Origin: Akkermansiaceae bacterium
GTDB lineage: Bacteria; Verrucomicrobiota; Verrucomicrobiia; Verrucomicrobiales; Akkermansiaceae
NCBI GenBank assembly: GCA_029242935.1
Contig: JAQWSX010000040.1
Span: 1 to 64,000, forward strand
Length of the DNA stretch: 64,000 nucleotides
Direction: 5' to 3'
Each line of letters starts with the position of its first letter. Positions within the stretch are counted from its first letter, which is position 1. The notes below the pieces were generated by a model that was not told the origin of the DNA, searched no databases, and worked only from the letters and a program-made list of their open reading frames with translations. The translations under genes were made by a program, and so were the position numbers. Below, in pieces: positions 9,572-18,933 of this stretch.

Positions 9572-11308
9572 TTAATAAACATCGCGAGCGTAGCGCTTCT
9601 CTTTTTTGAGGTTTTTGAGGAAGTCTATTGCCTCTTCATCGCTCAAACCACCGTGGGTTTTTACGATTATCTGGAGAGCTTTATCTACATCTTTTGCCAT
9701 TCGGGACGCATCGCCACAAACATAGAAATATCCACCCCCCTGCAGCCAGTCCCAGAGTTCGGCTCCAGCTTCAAGCATTCGATCCTGAACGTAGATTTTG
9801 TTTTTCTGATCACGGGAAAAGGCCAAGTCAAGTTTAGTTAAGGTGCCGTTATCCACCCAAGCATTGATCTCGTTCTCATAGATAAAGTCAGTGGCCCGAC
9901 ACGGATTACCGAAGAAAAGCCAATTACGGCCGCTTGCTTTCGATACCTCGCGTTCCTCAAGGAAAGCACGGAGCGGAGCAATTCCAGTTCCTGGTCCCAC
10001 CATAATAATATCCTTAGAATGATCTTCAGGTAGCCGGAAAGCCTTGTTGTTGTGAACAAAAACCCCAGAACAGACGTCACCGACCCTGTCCGAAAGGTAA
10101 GTGGAGCAAACCCCGCCCCGGTCACGACCGTGAGAATTGTAGCGAACAATTGCTACAGTCAAGTGAACCTCCCCGGGATGAGCATTTGGACTGGAGGCAA
10201 TTGAGTAAAGACGTGGTTGTAATTTCTTGAGCACACTAACAAACTCTTCGCCATCTGCGAAGTCGGCCGGATGATCATTTATCAAATCAATCAATTCCCG
10301 GCCCCAACAAAATTCTTCAATCTCTTCTCGGCTCCCGCTCTCAACAAGCGCTCGTAGAAAAGGCGAACCAGATCGCTCCGACCAGACTTTTAGGAGCCTC
10401 TTATTAAGACTGCGAATATCATAGGAGGTAATCAAAGCCTCGCGGAGCGAAACCTCGGCTCCGCTCGGGAGTGGAACAACCTCCTTCACATTAAAAGGAA
10501 GGAGAGGAAGGATCTCGTCCACAACTTGGGCCGGATTATGAGAAAGCACGCCAAGGGCATCACCAACCTGATATTCTAAGCCTGAATCCTTGAGAGAAAG
10601 CTCCACATGATAGGTTTCACGTGCCGAGCCCTCTTTGTTTAGGTCGTAAGAATTCAGCAGAGGCGAAGGGAAGGGGTTCTTCTTACCGAAAGGTTCTTCC
10701 GCAACGACTTCCTCGATCTCCGGCGTCCTGCCGCTGCCGCCCATAGCCGTCATGACACCTTTCTTCCACTCTGCAAATTGCTCGTCGTATTCGACGTCAC
10801 AATCGATCCGCTTGAACATGCGTTTCGCACCAAAGGCCTCGAGACGCTGGTCAAATTCGATACCGCACTGGCAGAAATCAGGATATTCGCTGTCGCCAAG
10901 TGCAAAGACTGAGAAATTAACTTCTTTGAGGCTAGGAACCGTCTCCCCCATGAGATATTCATGAAAATCAGAGGCATTATCGGGCGGCTCACCGTCACCG
11001 TAAGTGCTCGTAATTAATAGGAGGTTCTTCTCGGTTGGCAACCTGCTCTTGTCATAGGCTGCCATGTCAAAAACCTGCGGTTCATAATTTCCTGACTTGA
11101 GAGCTTTTAAAAACTTTTTGGCAACCCCCTCAGAGTTTCCGGTCTGACTCCCCCACAAAATTGTGACGGGAATTGCTGGCCCTGGTGGCTCAACCTCAAC
11201 TGATGCGCCACCAAGCGCCTTAGTTAAAAAATCACTGAGCCAAGCACGTTGCTCAGCGTTGAACGGGGCATTTTCTGGAATGACAATCGGAGAACTCATC
11301 TGAAACAA
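9572..11308 (-). CDS. cysJ: sulfite reductase (NADPH) flavoprotein alpha-component-like diflavin reductase
   Basis: Flavodoxin domain (TILWGSQTGNSEG...TSTYGDGEPPDNA), FAD-binding (LYSIASSP), NADPH-binding (MVGPGTGIAPLRAFLEER), C-terminal KRYARDVY. Confidence 0.88.
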   Translation of the reverse strand: MFQMSSPIVIPENAPFNAEQRAWLSDFLTKALGGASVEVEPPGPAIPVTILWGSQTGNSEGVAKKFLKALKSGNYEPQVFDMAAYDKSRLPTEKNLLLITSTYGDGEPPDNASDFHEYLMGETVPSLKEVNFSVFALGDSEYPDFCQCGIEFDQRLEAFGAKRMFKRIDCDVEYDEQFAEWKKGVMTAMGGSGRTPEIEEVVAEEPFGKKNPFPSPLLNSYDLNKEGSARETYHVELSLKDSGLEYQVGDALGVLSHNPAQVVDEILPLLPFNVKEVVPLPSGAEVSLREALITSYDIRSLNKRLLKVWSERSGSPFLRALVESGSREEIEEFCWGRELIDLINDHPADFADGEEFVSVLKKLQPRLYSIASSPNAHPGEVHLTVAIVRYNSHGRDRGGVCSTYLSDRVGDVCSGVFVHNNKAFRLPEDHSKDIIMVGPGTGIAPLRAFLEEREVSKASGRNWLFFGNPCRATDFIYENEINAWVDNGTLTKLDLAFSRDQKNKIYVQDRMLEAGAELWDWLQGGGYFYVCGDASRMAKDVDKALQIIVKTHGGLSDEEAIDFLKNLKKEKRYARDVY

Positions 11309-11461
11309 AAAAGATTCTAAAGAAACCTCGGCGGAACATGGCGCTAACCTCGCAATCTTACAAGCGCGTTTCGAGTCATCCTCACTCTAACTTTTCAAAC
11401 CTTTCATGAAGAATGCTCCAGACTGGACAACTCTTGAGAGCCACAACAACCTAATCAAGTG

Positions 11462-14400
11462 ATGAAAGCAGCGGTTATCGGCATAATATTGACCCTCTCA
11501 ACGATGGTTTCAGGTCAATCCGAAGCAACATCTCCAAATCCCGGACTAAAAAATCGGCAATATCAGGAAGAACTCGCTGACGCTTACGAACGCATCGATC
11601 CCACAAAAGACGGATGGGAATCCGAAGCCCAGTCATCAGAATACCAAATAGTCCTCGAAAATTTCCTCAAAAACCTCCTCCACCAGCGAGAAACCAAGCA
11701 TATCACCCCAAATTTTAAATCCGCGCAGCTCCTCAGGCCTCGAACTAATATCGTCTTTGAAAACGCCGGGCTCATCATTCGAAGACTTTTAAAAGATACG
11801 GCCACAATACCTTATCCCGCAATCACATCGCGCACGAAACCTGAGTTCAAAGCCAAGATTAAGATGATTTCGGTTACCTCCACAACCTCAGACTCCCTCG
11901 TTACCCTCAAAGCCCCCCTCCTCCAAATCAACGCCCATTGGTTCTGCACGTGGACCGAAACCTCTCCCCCTAAACTAGAGACCATCACCCTCAAGGAATT
12001 TGAAGAAGTCGAGCAGACAAGCCCTCACCAACTCCTTGCCGATGTCACGGCTTCCGTATTCAATCAAAATCCTTCTTATCAATCCCAGCTTCTCCGCTCA
12101 ACCGACCACTGGCGCAGCCGTATCCCCCGCGATTTCGGACTCGATTCCGCTGCAAACCACGGCCTCGCTCTAGCAGACGTAAATGGCGACGGCCTCGAAG
12201 ATCTTTACCTTTGTCAACAAGGCGGCCTCCCCAACCTTCTCTTCTTACAAAATCTTGATGGCACGCTCACCGATTTCTCCGTCGAATCAAAAACTAATTG
12301 GCTCGATTATTGCGCTGCCGCCCTCTTCCTTGACTTCGATAACGACGGAGATCAGGACCACGTTATCTCGCAGGATTTTAAAATCCTTTTCATGGACAAC
12401 ATCGATGGCAAAGGCCACTTCGAACTTGCCTTTGGTCGCTCCACCAAAGCTCAATCCTTCTCCCTCACCTCCGCTGATTTTGATCAAGACGGCTTCATAG
12501 ATGTTTATGTTTGCGGCTACAACCCCTCGGCATCTTCAGCACGGGCCGGAGCCCTCGCCGAGCCCGTTCCATTTCACGATGCGAACAACGGAGGCCAAAA
12601 CATTCTTTGGCGAAACAACGGCGACTGGACCTTCAACGACGTCACCGAACAAACGGGTCTCAACCAAAACAACACCCGCTTTTCTTTTGCCGCTTCGTGG
12701 GAAGACTACGACCAAGACGGAGACCTCGACCTTTACGTAGCCAATGACTTCGGCCGTAACTGCCTCTACCAAAATCAGGGGATCGAACCTGGAAAGCTCC
12801 CTTCCTTTATCAACATTGCCGGCCCTCTTGGTATCGAAGACTCTGCCGCCGGCATGTCAACCAACTGGGGTGACTTTAATAGGGACGGTTGGATGGACCT
12901 CTACGTTTCTAATATGTTTTCAAGTGCTGGTAGCCGAGTCATGGGACAAAATCGCTTCCTTAAGAAACTTGAGCACGACAATGATACAGCCAGCACCTTC
13001 CAACGGATGGCTCGCGGAAACTCCCTTTTCGCCGCCAACCGAAAAGGTGGTTTTACCGATGTCTCGATTCAAACAAAAACCAACATGGCACGCTGGTGCT
13101 GGGGATCTACCTTTGCAGATCTTAATAATGACGGCTGGCTCGATATTCTCGGTGCAAACGGCTTTATCACCGCCGAAGACACCGCTGATTTATGAAGTGT
13201 CTACTGGCGACAGGTCGTGTCGCAATCTCCTACCGATCCCCAGAGTGATAACCTGAGCCTACAATCCTACCGTCAGGGTTGGCAGGCTCTCAATCGTCTC
13301 CTTCACGAAAACAAATCGTTTTCTGGACGCGAAACAAACAACGCCTTCCTCAATTGCGGCAAGAATACTCCCTTCGCTGACGTTTCCAGCACTATCGGCT
13401 GGGATTTTGCCGACGACGCCCGTGCCATCGGACTGATTGACTACGATCACGATGGCGATCTTGATCTTTTTGTCACAAACCGCACTGCTCCTCGTGTCCG
13501 ACTCCTACAGAACAATCTAAGGTCTGAGTCCAACTTCCTCTCACTTCACCTCACCGGCTCTGCCAAAACAACTCCGCGAGATGCTATTGGAGCTCGTGTC
13601 GAAGTCCATCTTACAGAACAATTAGTCCCTCATCTCCGCACCCTCCACGCCGGCCAATCTTTCTTAGCCCAGTCCTCCCGTTGGTTACACTTTGGCCTTG
13701 GTAAAGATGCTGTTATTGAAAAAGTTGTCGTCCACTGGCCCGGCTCGAAATCTCAAATCTTCACAGGCATCAAGGCTAACCAACAACTCCATCTCACCCA
13801 AGGTATAGCAACTACCACCCCTCGCAAAACCCGCCAAAATCCCACCCTCATAGCTGCACCACACCCGGTTCCCGAAAAAAGCTCGGCCGCGCGCATCATT
13901 CCCCCAGTAGGCCACACCTTCCCAAATATACCCACTGCTAATGGCGAGCCCCTCTCCATTTCGGAGACCACCCTAATCGCTCTTTGGAGCCGCACTTGCC
14001 CGCACTGCCAACAAGAACTCCAAAGTTGGGCCACCAAAGCTGCCCAATTTAAGACGTCGAACATTAAGCTCGCACTCCTCTGCACCGACCAAGAACACAA
14101 CGATCAAGCCAATGCCTATCTTAAGTCTATCAATTCGCCCTTTTCCACCCGCATGGCTGGCCCCGAAGCCGTCGAGCTACTCGACGCCCTCCACGCTTCC
14201 ATCATTGACCTTTGGATTCCCATTCCCGTTCCCACAAGCTTCCTAGTCTCAAAGGAAGGACAGCTCCTCGCCATTTATCGAGGTAACGCTTCAATCGAGC
14301 AAATCATTAACGACACCAAATTCGCGACAGGAACCCCCTTGGAACGTCGCTCTGCCGGCACCCCCTTCGTAGGACGCTGGACTAGCAAGCCTGCACCGTC

Positions 14401-15226
14401 TTCTCCCCAACGCACAGCTCAACAACTACTCCAACGTGCCCAGCCCAGTCTCGCCATCGACTACCTCCGCTCAGCTCTGACAAAGCCATTCTTCCAAGGC
14501 GAAAAATTCACCCGGAGCGACAATCTTTTACTTCTCGGCCAAATCTTGGGACAACAAGGCCGGCCAACCGAAGCCATTCCTGAACTCGAAGCCGCTAGAA
14601 AACTTCTCCCCAAAGATATTCGCATTCTACGCCTTCTTGCAACTGCCCACGCTGAAACAGGCAAGTTTTCAAAATCCTTCGCGATTCTCAACGACGCTAT
14701 ATCTTACCACCCTCAGAACTTAGATATCTACGATGACGCCATTGATATTGCGCGAAGGGCTAACGATCCCATCCGATTGTTAAATTACCAAAAAAAATCA
14801 GCCGACAACAACCCTGCAAATCCCAACTTAAGATACCGCCTTACCCTATCTCAACTCGAAGAAGGACAACCTTTGGACGCTATCGCCAATTGCAAAACTA
14901 TTCTCCGGACTTCACCTAAATTCCTCGAGGCTGCAAACCTCCTCTCGCGCATCCTTTCCACCCATCCTAAGGAAAAAGTCCGCAGCCCGCAGGAATCTCT
15001 AGCTCTCGCCTCCCGTCTTTGCCTGATCTCCAAAAACCGCAATGCCAACCACCTCCTCAGCCTAGCCTACGCTCAAGCCAATCTTAGAAAGTTTGACGAA
15101 GCTACCAAGAAGCTCAAGCTTCTCACCAACGTCGCTCCACCTGAGTCCAAGTTCACAAAGGAGGTTGAAGCCGCTCTCGTAAAAACAAAAGCCAGTCAAC
15201 CCATTCGCAATATCCTCTGGAAATAA
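11462..15226 (+). CDS. candidate selenoprotein: FG-GAP/VCBS repeats + ASPIC/UnbV domain + thioredoxin-like domain (CPHC) + TPR, with in-frame UGA at 13193-13195 (proposed Sec)
   Basis: The two listed ORFs (11459-13195 and 13217-15226) are in the same frame, separated only by TGA plus 21 nt of open frame (SVYWRQV). FG-GAP repeats (DxNxDGxxD) run up to the UGA and resume after it (DYDHDGDLDLFVTN), followed by UnbV-like IGARVEVHL...GQSFLAQSS...LHFGLGKD...VVHWPGSKSQIF, then LIALWSRTCPHCQQEL, then TPRs. SECIS-like hairpin at 13207-13223. Confidence 0.75.
13207..13223 (+). promoter_or_regulatory. putative bacterial SECIS hairpin (GCGACA-GGTCG-TGTCGC)
   Basis: Perfect 6-bp stem with apical GGUCG loop. 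Loop begins 20 nt after the U of the in-frame UGA at 13193. Confidence 0.6.
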
Positions 15227-15288
15227 TTATGCAACAGCGGCCGCGACACAGCCGCCACAAAATATTTTTCCACTCGTTATTTAAAAAA

Positions 15289-15312
15289 CTTCGCGCCTTC
15301 GCGCCTTTGCGG
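15289..15312 (+). repeat. three tandem 8-mers CTTCGCGC CTTCGCGC CTTTGCGG upstream of fdh
   Basis: Read directly from the intergenic sequence. Confidence 0.6.
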
Positions 15313-15336
15313 TAAATTCGCCTCGCACCCCAGCAC

Positions 15337-18075
15337 ATGATCAAAGACCCAAGCTCCGCCATCGTCTCGCAACTCGCCATCACGATTGATGGTCAGCAAA
15401 CCACGTTTACCGAAGGCGAAACCATCTACCAAGTTGCTACTCGTCTCAAAAAAAACATCCCGACCCTCTGCTACGACGATCGGCTCGATGCTTTCGGCGC
15501 ATGCCGCCTTTGCGTTGTAGAAGTCGAAGGCATCCGTAACCCCGTCGCGTCCTGCACAACCAAAGCCAATGACGGGATGGTCGTCAAAACCGCCCCACCC
15601 AAAATCGAGAAGATGCGCAAAACGCTCCTCGAAATGGTCGCTTCCGAAAATCGTCAAATCGACGTCAATCCCCTGCGTGGCCTGGCCTCCCAAGAACTAT
15701 CCACGCTCGTCAACAAATACGGGGCCCGCAACGACCGCTTTAAGGGAGCAAAATCAGGCACCTCAAACCTTAAAGACGAAAACCCCTTTATCCTCCGTGA
15801 CTACGAGCAATGTATTTCTTGTTACCGTTGCGTTCGCGTCTGCGCTGAACAGGAAGGCGATTATGCCATCACGGTCGCCAATCGTGGTTTTCACACCCAA
15901 ATTACCACGGAGTTTGATAGCGACCTTCGCGATTCAGATTGCACCTTTTGCGGACAATGCATTCAAACCTGCCCCACCGGCGCTCTTGCCGACAAGAAGG
16001 CTATCCGCGCCGAAACCCTCTCAGAGCCAGTGAAGAAGACTCGCACCGTCTGCCCTTATTGCGCTGTCGGTTGTTCTATTGATCTTATGACCAAAGGGGA
16101 CAAAATTGTCGGGGCGCAACCCGCGATGGACGGTCCAGCTAATAAGGGGGCTCTTTGTATCAAGGGGCAATTCACTTACGATTTCATCCAGCACGAAGAC
16201 CGGCTCAGAAAACCACTTATTAAACAAGCCGACGGCACCTTCAAGGAGGTTGAATGGGACGAAGCGCTCAAAAAGGCGGCCGAAGGATTTGCGAAAGCTA
16301 AAGCAAAATACGGCCGGCACAGTATTTACGGCATCGCCTCCGGCAGAGCACCACATGAAGCCGCCTACTCGATGCAAAAATTTATTCGGGCCGGCTTCGG
16401 GTCTCATCATATCGATAATTGTAGTCGAGCCTGACACGCTCCCACCGTGGCCGGTCTGGCCGCTCAAATCGGAAGAGGTGCCATGTCTAATCCCCTCGCG
16501 GATATGGATAAGCCCGACACCATCTTTGCGATCGGCACCAACATGACCGAGTGCCACCCCGTCGCCGCCACCGGCCTCAAAAAAGCCCTCACCAAAGGAG
16601 CCAAACTCGTCGTCGCCGACCCGCGCAAAACCCGCCTCGCCGAACTCGCCCACCTCCACCTCCCCATCCGCGTTGGTTCCGACGTAGCCCTCCTTCTCGC
16701 AATGGCCCACGTCATCGTCCGCGATGGACTCGCCGACGAACAATTCATAGCCGAGCGTTGCGCCGACTACGAGGAATTCCAAAAACACCTCAAGGAATTC
16801 ACTCCAGAGTGGGCTTCCGAAATCTGCGAAGTCCCCGCCGCCGATATCGAAACTGCTGGCAAACTTTACGGCTCTGCCAAACTCGGCGCGATCTATTACA
16901 CCCTAGGCATCACCGAGCACATCTGCGGCGTCGATAATGTCCAATCGCTTTGCAACCTCGCACTCCTCACCGGAAACCTCGGAAAGGAAGGCACCGGTAT
17001 CAACCCGATGCGCGGGCAGAATAACATTCAAGGCGCCGGCGACTGCGGAGCCGTCCCTGCCAATTATCCGGGATTCCAACCCGTGGCATCAGCAGAATCA
17101 CATGAAAAATTCAAGGCCGCTTATCAGCAGCCAGATATGGATCTCGGCAACCCAATGACCAAGGTCACGGCCCTCAATCTTTGTGGAGCAGCAGAAAACG
17201 GAATCCACGCCATGCTCATTAATGGTGAAAACACCGTTGTCACTGATCCTGACAAAAACCACTGTGAAAAGGCCCTCAAGTCTCTTGATCACCTCGTCGT
17301 CGTCGACATCTTTCTCACCGAAACCGCGCAGATGGCCGACATCGTCTTTCCAGCATCCGCTTGGGGAGAAACCGACGGCGTTCAAGCCAACACTGAGCGC
17401 CGCGTTCAGCGCCTTCGCAAAGCCGTTCCGAGCTACGGAGATTCAAAACCAGACTGGTGGATCATCGCTGGCATCGCCAAAGAACTTGGCATCCCCGGTT
17501 TCGAATTTGAGAGCGCCAAAGACGTCTTCAACGAGCTCTGCTCACTCAGCCCGATCTACAAAGGCCTCAATTGGGACAACATCGGCGATGGTGTTTACCA
17601 CTGGCCTGTCCCTGAAGAAGGCCACCCCGGCACCCCGCGACTTCACGAAAACGAATTCAAAGATGGCATGCGCGGCAAATTTAAAGTCATCGGCTACCGC
17701 GACCCAGCCGAAGTCATCGACGACGATTACCCCGTCTGGCTCACGACCGGTCGACGCCTTCAAGCCTATCATACCCGCACCCAGACTGGACGCGCTAGCG
17801 GGATCGACTACCTCCTTTCCGAAGAGACCTTGGAGATTCACCCTAAAGATGCAGAAGACTGGGGACTCATCGACGGAACCATGGCAAAGATGGCCAGCCG
17901 CCGCGGCGAAATCGAACTCAAAGTCGAAACTACCACCCGCTCTCCAAGAGGCACTGTCTTCACTAGTTTTAGCTTCGCCGACACCAACGTCAACATCCTC
18001 ACTGGTTCAGGCTACGACCCAATCACCCAAACCGCTGAATTGAAAGTTTGCCCGGTCCGTATTCGCCCATCCTAG
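15337..18075 (+). CDS. fdhF: formate dehydrogenase alpha subunit, selenocysteine-containing (UGA at 16432-16434 = Sec), with NuoG-like N-terminal Fe-S domains
   Basis: ORFs 15337-16434 and 16447-18075 are in the same frame across TGA. Context HIDNCSRA-U-HAPTVAGLAAQIGRGAMSNP matches the VDCCARV-U-HGPSVAGLHQSVGNGAMSN motif of E. coli FdhF. N-terminal 2Fe-2S and 4Fe-4S Cys clusters (CYDDRLDAFGACRLC; CISCYRCVRVC; CTFCGQCIQTC; CPYCAVGC). About 912 aa. Confidence 0.96.
16449..16461 (+). promoter_or_regulatory. SECIS apical hairpin of the formate dehydrogenase (GGCC-GGTCT-GGCC)
   Basis: GGUCU loop begins 21 nt after the U of UGA, the same offset as in E. coli fdhF. 4-bp GGCC/GGCC stem. Confidence 0.85.
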
Positions 18076-18234
18076 ACCTGCCACGGCGCCCCCTCCGTCG
18101 TTTCAAGGTTTCTAGGTCGAGATCTTTGGCGATGCTCTTTCGTCGCTTCAGTTGCCCATAACTTTTTCCCAACCGGAAAACTTTGACTTGTTCATGACTT
18201 GTCCATTGTAACCGACATGCCAAGACTCTAAGGC

Positions 18235-18876
18235 ATGACGGAGGAAGAAATCTCAAACTGGTCGGCCGTCTTCGAATCCACTATTGAATCGGGAGATCCA
18301 GCCCATGATCTGGAACACATCCGCCGGGTCGTCCTCAATACTAGGAAACTTGCCGAAATCGAAGGTCTCTCGATGGAAGTACTTCTGCCCGCGGCCTGGC
18401 TTCACGACTGCGTCCATGTTTCCAAGAATTCCCCTGAACGATCAAAGGCATCTCACCTCGCAGCTGATTACGCGGTCACCATCCTCAGGCAGCACGGATA
18501 CCCGCAAGAACATTTCGATACCATTCACCACGCCATTGAGGCTCACAGTTTCTCCGCCAATATCGCCCCCCGCACCATCGAAGCAAAAGTCCTCCAAGAT
18601 GCCGATCGCATTGATGCCCTTGGCGCGATTGGCCTGAGCCGCTGCCTCATGCTCGGGGGACACATGGGATCAGACCTCTACGACCCGGAAGACCCATTCG
18701 CTAAAAACCGCTCGATGAATGATTCCAATTACTGCGTCGACCATTTTTATGCCAAGCTCCTTGGCCTCAAGGACACCATGCAGACAGAAGCAGGGAAAGC
18801 CTTGGCCGAAAAACGCACCAAATTCCTTGCCGATTTCCTCAAACAACTTGGAACCGAGATCGGATGTATACCCTAA
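18235..18876 (+). CDS. HD-domain phosphohydrolase-like protein
   Basis: HDLEHIRRVVLNTRKLA...AAWLHDCVHV...AKVLQDADRIDALGAIGLSR. Confidence 0.88.
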   Translation: MTEEEISNWSAVFESTIESGDPAHDLEHIRRVVLNTRKLAEIEGLSMEVLLPAAWLHDCVHVSKNSPERSKASHLAADYAVTILRQHGYPQEHFDTIHHAIEAHSFSANIAPRTIEAKVLQDADRIDALGAIGLSRCLMLGGHMGSDLYDPEDPFAKNRSMNDSNYCVDHFYAKLLGLKDTMQTEAGKALAEKRTKFLADFLKQLGTEIGCIP

Positions 18877-18933
18877 AATGCCCCCTTGCCTTCCAGCCAC
18901 CATTTCTCCAGAACTTAACAGTTTCCATTTAGT

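Noticed and set aside
12744-13256. 170-aa ORF in another frame across the UGA at 13193
   Set aside because: Could have suggested a frameshift around the UGA, but conserved FG-GAP/UnbV sequence is in frame 2 on both sides, so readthrough is the better explanation.
16021-16788. 255-aa minus-strand ORF antisense to formate dehydrogenase
   Set aside because: Lies fully over the strongly coding fdh gene, spanning its Sec codon; composition reflects the opposite strand.
17183-18043. 286-aa plus-strand ORF in an alternate frame inside fdh
   Set aside because: Out-of-frame shadow ORF with Ser/Pro/Thr-rich sequence; the main frame encodes conserved FDH motifs.
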